A stretch of DNA of 64,000 bases, taken from contig NZ_JAJJMN010000001.1 in assembly GCF_020905335.1 (NCBI RefSeq), positions 3,224,001 to 3,288,000 of the forward strand. The letters are read 5' to 3'. The notes under the pieces are model-generated. The model saw only the letters and a list, made by a program, of their open reading frames with translations. It did no database searches and had not been told where the DNA came from. Positions 1-9,700 of the stretch are shown piece after piece. The position numbers were made by a program, and so were the translations under genes. The first letter of the stretch is position 1; every line of letters starts with the position of its first letter. The DNA is from Flavobacterium lipolyticum. GTDB lineage: Bacteria; Bacteroidota; Bacteroidia; Flavobacteriales; Flavobacteriaceae.

Positions 1-1
1 G

Positions 2-3000
2 GGCTATCAGATCAGTGTGAAAGACGTCTTTTTGAACCCAACCATCTCAGGAATTATTAGTAAACTTGAGGAAGGAACCTTCACCGCCATACCCAAAGCA
101 GAGCAACAGGAAAGCTACGTTTTAAGCTCTTCTCAGCACCGCTTATGGATATTAAGCCAGTTTGAAGGAGGGAATCAGGCCTACAACATTCCCGGTTCAT
201 TTGAACTCGAAGGAAATTTAAACACAGCACAATTAGCAGAAGCTTTCAACCTTCTTATGGCCAGACATGAAACCCTAAGAACCTATTTCAAAAGAGACGA
301 TCAGGGAGAAGTGCGTCAATTTATAGTCGATGCCAAAGACATTAATTTTAAAGTAGATTTTGAAGATTTTACTAAAGTTGAAAAACAAGAAGAAGCCCTG
401 GAACAAAGCGTTGCCCAAAGCTATCAGTATCAATTTGATTTAGAGAAAGCTCCTTTGGTAAACCTGAAACTCATCAGACAATCAGAAAACAAACATCTGT
501 TACTTTTCAACATGCATCATATTATTAGTGATGGCTGGTCGATGGGAATTTTAAGCCAGGAACTTATCACGATTTACGATCATTTAACTCAAAATAAAAG
601 CATCAGTCTTCCGGAGCTCAGCATACAATATAAAGACTATGCCACCTGGATGCGAAGTGAAGAACAAATCACCAAACAAAAGAAATCAGAAGCCTATTGG
701 CTGGAGATCTTTGGCGGTAATCTTCCGGTACTGGAGTTACCGACAGACAAAATGAGGCCAAAAATGAAGACCTATGCCGGAGATTCCATCACCCACAATT
801 TCAGCAAAGAAGCAAGTGTTAAGCTGAAAACATTCTCAGAGCAGCACAACAGCAGCCTCTTTATGACCCTGATGGCAGGAATCAACGGATTACTCTCAAG
901 ATACACCAACACCAGAGACCTTATTCTAGGGACACCAATTGCGGGAAGAGAACACAGTGATCTGGAAAATCAAATAGGACTTTATCTCAACACCCTGGCC
1001 ATTCGAACCCGTTTTGAAGAAACAGCAGATTTTGAAACCCTGTTGCAAATACAAAAAGAAACCCTGCTCGATGCCTATTCCCATCAGGAATATCCGCTGG
1101 ACAATCTGGTAGAACAACTAGGCTTAGGTAGAGATACAAGCCGATCAGCACTCTTTGATGTGCTGGTAGTTTTGCAAAATCAGCAGGATTTATTTGCTTC
1201 AAATGCAGAACAAATAGAAAGTTTAACCTTAAAACCTTATAAAGCCAATCCAAGAAAAGTCAGTCAATTTGATTTAAGCTTCATCTTCTCAGAAAAAGAA
1301 GAACAGTTGAGTTTACACATCGAATACAACACCGACATTTATCAGCCGGAATTTGTAGCCCGTTTAGCCAATCATTTAGATACTTTTTTAACCAAAGCCT
1401 TCCAAAATCCGGAGCAAAAAGTAGCCACACTCAACTATTTGAGCCAAGCTGAGACCACACAATTGCTAGTGGATTTTAACGACACAGCAGTAGAGTATCC
1501 TAAAGATCACACTATGGTTGATTTATTTGTAACTCAGGCAAAGAAAACTCCGGAACAGTTTGCTCTGGTGACCGATAGAAAAAGCTTCACCTACAAAGAA
1601 CTCGACGAGATTTCTAACGAACTCTCACACTACCTGTTAAGCAATTACAACTTAGCCGTAGAAGATTTAGTAGGTGTAAAATTGGATCGCAGCGAGTGGC
1701 TCCCTATTGCCTTATTGGCTGTTTTAAAATCAGGATGTGCTTATGTTCCAATCGATCCGAACTATCCGGCACAAAGAATTGAATACATCGAGCAAGACAG
1801 TAAATGCAAAATAACCATAGACGATAGCTTTATGGCAACTTTTAAACAAGCAGAATCCATATCAAAATCATTGCCGCAGATCACTTTTAGTGCACAGCAG
1901 TTGGCCTATATCATCTACACCTCAGGATCCACAGGAAAACCAAAAGGAGTTATGATTACCCATCAGAATGCGGTAGCCATGTTATGCTGGTCGCAAAGAG
2001 AATTTAGCGATACCGATTTTGATATCTTATACGCCGTAACCTCACATTGTTTTGACCTGTCCGTTTACGAATTTTTCTATCCGTTAAGCATTGGAAAACA
2101 AATCCGTTTACTGGCCAATGGATTATCGATAGGAGATTATATTCACAGCGACAAAAATGTACTGATCAATACGGTTCCATCGGTGATCCATACTCTGATC
2201 GAAAAAGGAACCACCTTTGAGAATGCCGTTGGAATCAACCTTGCCGGAGAAGCCTTTCCGGTAAGCATTGCCAATCATTTTGCAGCCTCAGGCATAGCCG
2301 TGAGAAATTTGTACGGACCTTCGGAAGATACTACTTACAGCAGTTATTACCGAGTAGAAGGGACTTACGAAAGCTCGGTACCTATTGGAAAAGCCTTAGA
2401 CAACACCCAGTTTTACGTACTCTCAGAAGAGCTGGCATTACAGCCTGTGGGGGTAATTGGAGAAATCTGTATCTCAGGCGACGGTTTGTCCAGAGGGTAT
2501 TTGTACCAACCGGAACTTACTGCAGAAAAATTTATCAAAAACCCATTCAAAGAAGACAGCAAACTCTATAAAACAGGCGATTTAGGTAAATGGTTACCTG
2601 ACGGTACCATCGCTTACATTGGCCGAAAAGACAGTCAGGTGAAGATCAGAGGACATCGTATTGAACTCGGAGAAATCGAGCAGGTATTGCAGTCTCAGGA
2701 AGAGATCGATCAGTGTGTGGTCCTCACGGCAACTGTAAATGGCGATCCGGTGATTGTAAGTTACTTGGTAAGCACCGCAACTATTGACAAACAACAGCTT
2801 CGTCAGTCACTTTCGAGAGAATTACCGGAATATATGCTACCGAGTTTTTATGTGTTCTTGGATAAATTCCCGCTGACACCCAACGGCAAGATCGATAAAA
2901 AAGCCTTGCCTCCGGTAAGTACAGAGGATGTTATCCAACAGGAATACATCGCACCGACCAATGAAATAGAGGAGAAACTGGTAGCGATATGGCAGGACAT

Positions 3001-3235
3001 TCTAAAACTGGAGAAAATAGGCATTACCGATAATTTCTTTGAATTAGGAGGAAACAGTTTAAAAGCTACTGTTTTAATCAACAGAATCAACAAGGCTTTT
3101 GATACGAGATTTTCTATTGAGGATTTGTATGAAACCCAGGATGTTATTGGAGTTTCGGAAAAACTAAAATTTATCGTATTCCAGAATGAATTGGCCGGAG
3201 AGTCGGTTGATGATTTGGATGAAATTATGATATAA
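2..3235 (+). CDS. NRPS, 5'-partial: (PCP end)-C-A(Ala?)-PCP
   Basis: Nonribosomal peptide synthetase cut by the left window edge. The frame is open back to base 2, and the first residues (VKDVFLNPTISG) are the last helix of an upstream carrier domain, so the GTG at 17 is not the start. Counting from base 2: LCL-type condensation domain from about residue 39 with HHIISDGWS at 172; adenylation domain with YTSGSTGKPKG and the A10 lysine at about 963; PCP with GGNS, phosphopantetheine Ser about 1019. No epimerase or thioesterase. The pocket residues read by eye are D-L-Y-N-N-A-L-T-Y-K, close to the code I recall for Ala in microcystin synthetase McyA (DLFNNALTYK), so Ala is likely but unproven. 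The C-terminal tail (VDDLDEIMI) looks like a short docking motif for the next protein. The A domain is almost identical to that of the next gene. Confidence 0.93.
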   Translation, partial: GYQISVKDVFLNPTISGIISKLEEGTFTAIPKAEQQESYVLSSSQHRLWILSQFEGGNQAYNIPGSFELEGNLNTAQLAEAFNLLMARHETLRTYFKRDDQGEVRQFIVDAKDINFKVDFEDFTKVEKQEEALEQSVAQSYQYQFDLEKAPLVNLKLIRQSENKHLLLFNMHHIISDGWSMGILSQELITIYDHLTQNKSISLPELSIQYKDYATWMRSEEQITKQKKSEAYWLEIFGGNLPVLELPTDKMRPKMKTYAGDSITHNFSKEASVKLKTFSEQHNSSLFMTLMAGINGLLSRYTNTRDLILGTPIAGREHSDLENQIGLYLNTLAIRTRFEETADFETLLQIQKETLLDAYSHQEYPLDNLVEQLGLGRDTSRSALFDVLVVLQNQQDLFASNAEQIESLTLKPYKANPRKVSQFDLSFIFSEKEEQLSLHIEYNTDIYQPEFVARLANHLDTFLTKAFQNPEQKVATLNYLSQAETTQLLVDFNDTAVEYPKDHTMVDLFVTQAKKTPEQFALVTDRKSFTYKELDEISNELSHYLLSNYNLAVEDLVGVKLDRSEWLPIALLAVLKSGCAYVPIDPNYPAQRIEYIEQDSKCKITIDDSFMATFKQAESISKSLPQITFSAQQLAYIIYTSGSTGKPKGVMITHQNAVAMLCWSQREFSDTDFDILYAVTSHCFDLSVYEFFYPLSIGKQIRLLANGLSIGDYIHSDKNVLINTVPSVIHTLIEKGTTFENAVGINLAGEAFPVSIANHFAASGIAVRNLYGPSEDTTYSSYYRVEGTYESSVPIGKALDNTQFYVLSEELALQPVGVIGEICISGDGLSRGYLYQPELTAEKFIKNPFKEDSKLYKTGDLGKWLPDGTIAYIGRKDSQVKIRGHRIELGEIEQVLQSQEEIDQCVVLTATVNGDPVIVSYLVSTATIDKQQLRQSLSRELPEYMLPSFYVFLDKFPLTPNGKIDKKALPPVSTEDVIQQEYIAPTNEIEEKLVAIWQDILKLEKIGITDNFFELGGNSLKATVLINRINKAFDTRFSIEDLYETQDVIGVSEKLKFIVFQNELAGESVDDLDEIMI
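1373..2968 (+). repeat. Near-identical A-domain copy 1
   Basis: The C/A linker and whole adenylation domain of the first NRPS gene align without indels to 4790-6385 in the next gene, at a constant offset of 3417 bp. Stretches of well over 100 bp (for example around 2635-2815) are identical at DNA level, whereas the flanking C and PCP ends have diverged. This is consistent with recent duplication or gene conversion restricted to the substrate-selecting domain. Confidence 0.85.
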
Positions 3236-3343
3236 ACTGATCTCAGTTCAGCCGATAGTATTTTTTGGTGCTAACTAGTGAGAGGAGAATATAACAATTC
3301 TGAAAAACAGAGATGCTTTTTAATTTACTTAAAAAATGATATC

Positions 3344-6300
3344 GTGATAAAAAAATTACTACATACGTTGCAATCCTTGAATATCAGACTTCGGGTTGAA
3401 AATGGGGATTTGAAAATTAATGCTCCGAAGGGGACTTTAACTCCTGAAATTATTGAAGAAATTAAAGCACATAAAAATGAACTGATCACCTTACTTTCGT
3501 CTTCAGAGTCAATTCCAAAGACAGCAGTCAAAGAATCTTATGCGCTTACTTCGTCTCAGCACCGTTTGTGGACCTTAAGTCAATTTGAAACCGGTAACTC
3601 AGCCTATAACCTGTTTAATGCCTTTGAGTTTAAGGGAGAATTGAAACTTGAAAAATTAGCCGAGGCCTTTCAAATTTTAGTGAGGAGACATGAGAGCTTA
3701 CGTACCATTTTTAAAGAAGACGAACAGGGGAATCTGGGACAGTATATTGTCCCGGTGGCTCAGTACAGTGGAACTTTACAGTTTACAGATTTAAATAATG
3801 CTACAGCTGAAGTCCTGAGCAATCACGCCAATGCACTTCAAAGACATGCTTTTGATTTAGAAAGAGGACCTCTTTTTATAGGAGAGATTGTAAAGACAGC
3901 TGCAGATCATCATGTTCTAATGCTTAATATGCATCACATTATTGGCGATGGCTGGTCGATGGGGATATTGAGTAAAGAATTTATAACGATTTATAACGAA
4001 TTGGTTATAGGAAATGAGATCGTATTATCCGACTTGTCTATTCAGTACAAAGATTATTCAGAATGGCAAAACAGTCCGTCCAGACAAGCAGTGCTGGAAA
4101 AATCTAAAGCGGTATGGTTAGAGACATTCTCAGGAGATTTACCGGTTTTGGAACTGCCTTCCAATAAAGTAAGACCGAAGCTTAAAACGTATAACGGCTC
4201 GGGGTTAAAGCACACTTTTTCAAAAGAAATTACCGGTCAGTTTAATGCTCATGCACAGCAAAATGGGGTAACACTTTTTATGTTTTTAATGGCAGGTATA
4301 AACGGATTATTGTCCAGATATACCAACACCAGGGACCTCATTTTAGGAACCCCCATAGCCGGAAGAAAACACAGTGATCTGGAAAATCAGGTTGGATTGT
4401 ATTTAAATACACTGGCCATTCGAACCACATTTGAAGCAACAGCAAGTTTTGAAGAATTACTCAGTATACAAAAAGAAACCTTACTAAAAGCCTATTCTCA
4501 TCAGGATTATCCTTTTGATAGTTTGGTAGAAGCGCTTAATCTTAAAAGAGATTTAAGCCGTTCGGTTTTGTTTGACGTCCTGGTGGTATTTCAAAATCAA
4601 CGGGAATTATTAGCGTCTGAAAACCTAACCATAAACGGTGTTGAAATAAAGCCTTATAAAAATCTGAAAAAATCATTTAGCAAATTTGATTTAACCTTTG
4701 CTTTCGCAGAATATCAGGGAGAACTGAGTTTGTACATGGAATACAATACCGATATTTACGAATCTGGATTTGTAGCGCGATTGGCGGCTCATTTAGATAC
4801 TTTTTTAACCAAAGCCCTCCAAAATCCGGAGCAAAAAATAGCCACACTCAACTATTTGAGCCAAGCCGAGACCACGCAATTGCTAGTGGACTTTAACGAC
4901 ACAACAGTAGAGTATCCTAAGGATCACACTATGGTTGATTTATTTGTCAGTCAGGCAAAGAAAACCCCGGAACAGATTGCTTTATTAACCGATACCAAAA
5001 GTTTTACCTACAAAGAACTCGATGAGATTTCTAACGAACTCTCACACTACCTGTTAAGCAATTACAACTTAGCCGTAGAAGATTTAGTAGGTGTCAAACT
5101 GGATCGCAGCGAATGGCTGCCTATTGCCTTATTGGCTGTTTTAAAATCAGGATGTGCTTACGTTCCAATCGATCCGAATTATCCGGCACAAAGAATTGAA
5201 TACATCGAACAAGACAGTAAATGTAAAATAACCATAGACGATAACTTTATCGCAAGTTTTAAACAAGCAGAATCCATATCAAAATCATTGCCGCAGATCA
5301 CTTTCAATGCACAGCAGTTGGCCTATATCATTTACACCTCAGGATCCACAGGAAAACCAAAAGGAGTTATGATCACCCATCAGAATGCGGTAGCCATGTT
5401 ATGCTGGTCACAAAGAGAATTTAGCGATACCGATTTTGATATTTTATACGCCGTAACTTCACATTGTTTTGACCTGTCTGTTTACGAATTTTTCTATCCG
5501 TTAAGCATCGGAAAACAAATCCGTTTACTGGCCAACGGATTATCAATAGGAGATTATATTCACAGCGACAAAAATGTACTGATCAATACCGTTCCATCGG
5601 TAATCCATACTCTGATCGAAAAAGGAACCACCTTTGAGAATGCCGTTGGAATCAACCTTGCCGGAGAAGCCTTTCCGGTAAGTATTGCCAACCATTTTAC
5701 CAACTCAGGCATTGCCATTAGAAATCTGTACGGACCTTCGGAAGACACCACCTACAGCAGTTATTACCGAGTAGAAGGCACTTACGAAAGCTCCGTACCT
5801 ATTGGGAAAGCCTTAGACAACACCCAGTTTTATGTACTCTCAGAAGAGCTGGCATTGCAACCTGTGGGGGTAATTGGAGAAATCTGTATCTCAGGCGACG
5901 GTTTGTCCAGAGGGTATTTGTACCAACCGGAACTCACCACAGAGAAGTTTATCAAAAACCCATTTAACGATACGACTAAATTGTACAAAACAGGCGATTT
6001 AGGTAAATGGTTACCTGACGGCACCATCGCTTATATTGGTCGAAAAGACAGTCAGGTGAAGATCAGAGGACATCGTATTGAACTCGGAGAAATCGAGCAG
6101 GTATTGCAGTCTCAGGAAGAGATCGATCAGTGTGTGGTCCTCACGGCAACTGTAAATGGCGATCCGGTGATTGTAAGTTACTTGGTAAGCACCGCAACTA
6201 TTGACAAACAACAGCTTCGTCAGTCACTTTCGAGAGAACTGCCGGAATATATGCTGCCGAGTTATTATGTGTTCTTGGATAAATTTCCACTAACACCCAA

Positions 6301-6646
6301 TGGTAAGATCGATAAAAAAGCCTTGCCGCCGGTAAGCACAGACGATGTTATCCAACAGGAATACATTGCTCCAACCAATGAAATAGAGGAGAAGCTCGTT
6401 GCCCTCTGGCAGGAGATACTAAAATTAAATAAAATTGGAACGATAGATAATTTTTTCGAACTGGGCGGGAATAGTCTTAATGCAACCAAGCTATTGTCAT
6501 TAGTACATCAGACATTTGACATTAAGGTAAATATGGAGGTCGTTTTTACAAATCCGACTATTCAGTTTCTGGCAGTAGAAATAGAGAATTTAATATGGTT
6601 AAGAGAAATTAAAACCACTTCTGACGTAAAAAAAATGGTCATTTAA
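3344..6646 (+). CDS. NRPS: TubC dock-C-A(Ala?)-PCP
   Basis: Single-module NRPS. I chose the GTG at 3344 because the protein then begins (MIKKLLHTLQSLNIRL...) exactly as TubC-type N-terminal docking domains do. The longer reading from the GTG at 3278 adds 22 residues of no recognisable character. Domains: docking about 1-55; LCL condensation from about 66 with HHIIGDGWS at 197; adenylation with YTSGSTGKPKG and NGKIDKKALP; PCP Ser about 1044 (GGNS). The specificity pocket (D-L-Y-N-N-A-L-T-Y-K) is the same as in the preceding gene, so both modules should load the same residue, probably Ala. The C domains differ much more than the A domains, which points to gene conversion or recent A-domain duplication. 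The tail ends VKKMVI, a probable docking motif. It lies 108 bp downstream of the preceding gene and is presumably in the same operon. Confidence 0.93.
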   Translation: MIKKLLHTLQSLNIRLRVENGDLKINAPKGTLTPEIIEEIKAHKNELITLLSSSESIPKTAVKESYALTSSQHRLWTLSQFETGNSAYNLFNAFEFKGELKLEKLAEAFQILVRRHESLRTIFKEDEQGNLGQYIVPVAQYSGTLQFTDLNNATAEVLSNHANALQRHAFDLERGPLFIGEIVKTAADHHVLMLNMHHIIGDGWSMGILSKEFITIYNELVIGNEIVLSDLSIQYKDYSEWQNSPSRQAVLEKSKAVWLETFSGDLPVLELPSNKVRPKLKTYNGSGLKHTFSKEITGQFNAHAQQNGVTLFMFLMAGINGLLSRYTNTRDLILGTPIAGRKHSDLENQVGLYLNTLAIRTTFEATASFEELLSIQKETLLKAYSHQDYPFDSLVEALNLKRDLSRSVLFDVLVVFQNQRELLASENLTINGVEIKPYKNLKKSFSKFDLTFAFAEYQGELSLYMEYNTDIYESGFVARLAAHLDTFLTKALQNPEQKIATLNYLSQAETTQLLVDFNDTTVEYPKDHTMVDLFVSQAKKTPEQIALLTDTKSFTYKELDEISNELSHYLLSNYNLAVEDLVGVKLDRSEWLPIALLAVLKSGCAYVPIDPNYPAQRIEYIEQDSKCKITIDDNFIASFKQAESISKSLPQITFNAQQLAYIIYTSGSTGKPKGVMITHQNAVAMLCWSQREFSDTDFDILYAVTSHCFDLSVYEFFYPLSIGKQIRLLANGLSIGDYIHSDKNVLINTVPSVIHTLIEKGTTFENAVGINLAGEAFPVSIANHFTNSGIAIRNLYGPSEDTTYSSYYRVEGTYESSVPIGKALDNTQFYVLSEELALQPVGVIGEICISGDGLSRGYLYQPELTTEKFIKNPFNDTTKLYKTGDLGKWLPDGTIAYIGRKDSQVKIRGHRIELGEIEQVLQSQEEIDQCVVLTATVNGDPVIVSYLVSTATIDKQQLRQSLSRELPEYMLPSYYVFLDKFPLTPNGKIDKKALPPVSTDDVIQQEYIAPTNEIEEKLVALWQEILKLNKIGTIDNFFELGGNSLNATKLLSLVHQTFDIKVNMEVVFTNPTIQFLAVEIENLIWLREIKTTSDVKKMVI
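4790..6385 (+). repeat. Near-identical A-domain copy 2
   Basis: Partner of the copy at 1373-2968, offset 3417 bp with no indels seen. Differences are scattered, mostly synonymous changes. Confidence 0.85.
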
Positions 6647-6711
6647 ATCGTTGATGATTAGAAATCAAGGTTTACAGAATAGAGATTGTAGCAATAAAAA
6701 ATAATATAATT

Positions 6712-9700
6712 ATGGAGAATATCGCTTATTTGATTAAAGATTTGAGGTCACGAGGTATTGGTGTGACATTGTCTGGTGATGATTTGGAAATTTCACAATT
6801 AAAAGAAGAAATAGATACAGATACAATTAACTTTATTAGAAATAATAAAGAGAGACTGGTAAATTATCTGCGTTCTTTCTCGTCTCAGGATTCATTCTCA
6901 GAAATACCCAATGCTCCATCTTTATCAAGCTACCCGATATCTGATGCACAACGCAGATTATGGGTGTTAAGCCAGTTTGAAGAAGGTACGGTAGCCTATA
7001 ATATGCCATCCCGAATAGTATTAAATGGGGATTACAACATTGAAATGTTCAAACAAGCGATTCAGGCTGCTATCGACCGTCATGAAATATTGCGTACGGT
7101 ATTTAAAGAAAATAGTGCCGGAGTTGTGCATCAACATATACTTACACCAGAAGCATTGAATTTTAAAGTCGATTATAAGGATTTTAGAATATTGGGTAAT
7201 GAGTCAGCAGCAGCTATAGATTTATACATAGAAGAAGACAAGCAATTGAAGTTTGACCTTGAAAATGGTCCGCTAATCAGAGCTTCATTGTTACAGATGA
7301 CTGATGATAGCTATACTTTTTACTATAATATGCATCATATCATCAGTGACGGATGGTCTATGAAGGTACTTTCGAATGATGTATTGGCCTTTTATAATCA
7401 TTATGTAAACAAAACTCCGTTAGAATTATCTGAATTAAGAATACAGTATAAAGATTACTCGGCCTGGCAGCTTTCACAATTAGAAACAGCATCTTATAAA
7501 GCAAGCAAAGAATACTGGAACGATCTTCTGTCCGGCAGCATTTCAACAATTGATTTACCAAGCACAAAAAAACGTCCTTTGTTTAAAACAAACAGGGGAC
7601 AAAAAATAAGCACTTTTGTTTCTAAAGATACCACTTCAAAACTTAAGTTGTATTGTAATCAACAGGGGGGAACGCCATTTATGGGCTTACTATCCGCTTT
7701 AAATGTTTTAATCTACAGGTATACCAATACCAATAATATTGTTATCGGATCTCCTATTGCAGGCAGAGAGCATGTAGAACTGAAAAATCAAATTGGATTC
7801 TATACCAATACTTTGGCATTACGCAATGAATTAAACCCTTCAGATAGTTTTAATTCGGTTTTTAATCTGGTAAAACAGAATACCTTAAATGCATATACCC
7901 ATCAATCGTATCCGTTTGACAGACTCGTTGAAGACCTGCAGGTAAAGCACAATACTTCCCGCAACTCGTTTTTTGATATTATGATGGTATTTCAGAATTT
8001 TGATCATGATACCGCTGACTTTGATTGGAAGGAGGAAAAAGAGAAAGAAATTGTAGATTTAGGAGTATCCAGTCCAAAATTTGATATAGACATCACTTTT
8101 GAAATCGTTGGCGGTCACCTTAAAATAGATCTTGAGTACAATACAGATGTTTATGAATATGAAGTCATAGCGAAATTTGTAAATCATTTTAAACAATTGC
8201 TTAAGAATATTTTTGACCAACCGGAAAAGGAAATCTCAAAAATTGAACTTCTTTCTGAAAAGGAAAAGCAGGAACAATTATATGAATCTAATGATACAAA
8301 AGCAGTTTATCCTAAAGGAGAAAATATCATCAGTTTATTTGAAGCTCAGGTTAAAAAAACACCAAACAAAACCGCTGTTATCTATAAAGACATTAAACTG
8401 TCATATTCTGATTTAGAGGAGAAATCAGATGCTTATGCGGTATACCTGACTTCCATGTTTAATGTAAAATACGGTGACAGAATTGTAGTTACATTACCTC
8501 ATGATGAACATCTTTTAGCCGTTTTATTAGCCGTTAAGAAAACAGGAGCCATCTATGTTCCGATTGATCTTGAAACGCCACAAAGCCGAATTGATTTTAT
8601 AAAAGAAGACAGTGAGAGTACTATTGTTATTGATGAGAATCTCTTGCTAGAAATGAATGCTTTCGAGAATAAAGGAAGAAAATTTGTAAAACCTCAGCCT
8701 ACCTATGATAATGAAATTGAATTTCTTATTTACACCTCAGGTTCTACTGGAATACCTAAAGGGATATTGATAAAATCTGAAAGTGTATGCAACAGACTGT
8801 ACTGGATGTGGAATAATTATCCGTTTCAGGAAACAGAAATTTGCTGCGCCAAAACCTCAATAAGTTTTGTAGACCATATTTGGGAACTATACGGACCTCT
8901 GTTAAAAGGAATTCCTTCTGCGTTTTTTAAAAAATCAGAGATTTTGGATATCCGCGGTTTTATTAAAAGTTTACAAGAAAATAAAGTAACCCGTATTGTA
9001 CTGGTGCCATCCTTGTTAAGAGCTTTACTGGCTCATCCTGCCCTGTGCAAAGAAGAGTTAAAGCTGCTTAATGTATGGATAAGCAGTGGAGCTTCGTTAA
9101 AGAAAAGTGACGTGCAGCATTTTTATGCCGTACATCAACGAGGAGACGTTAGGTTATTAAACATATACGGATCTACAGAAGTGACAGCAGATGCGACCTA
9201 CTATGATACTTATGAAGACTATAATCATTATAAAGATTTTAAACTTTTTGAATACACTTCAGATGACAAAATAGAAGCCTTAATTTCACAGCACGACGTA
9301 GCGTCAAAAATAGTATCAGAAGACTTTCAATCTCTTTTGGATCTGAAAAATTTTAAGGATGTTGGTCTTGATTCTCAATACAATCCCGATGCCTATCTGA
9401 AATTTGTAGCAACAGAAGTAATTCCTAATGTGGTTAATGTGAGCAAACCTTCCTTCATAGGTCACATGACAAGTCCTATTCCTAAAATTATTAGAGAAAT
9501 GAATGCTCTAATAGTGGCGCTGAATCAAAATCAGGTTAAAATAGAAACCTCTATGGTAGCTACTTTGATTGAAAAACAGGTAATAGGAATATTTCACAAC
9601 CTGGTATATGCAAATGATCTGAAATTTTATGACGATTTTGTTCAGAATGCAGATCAGGCCCTTGGTGTAATCACCAATGGCGGTACCATGTCTAACCTGA

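Noticed and set aside
17..19. GTG as start of the first NRPS gene
   Set aside because: The frame is open upstream to base 2 and the N-terminal residues are the end of a carrier domain, so the gene starts outside the window.
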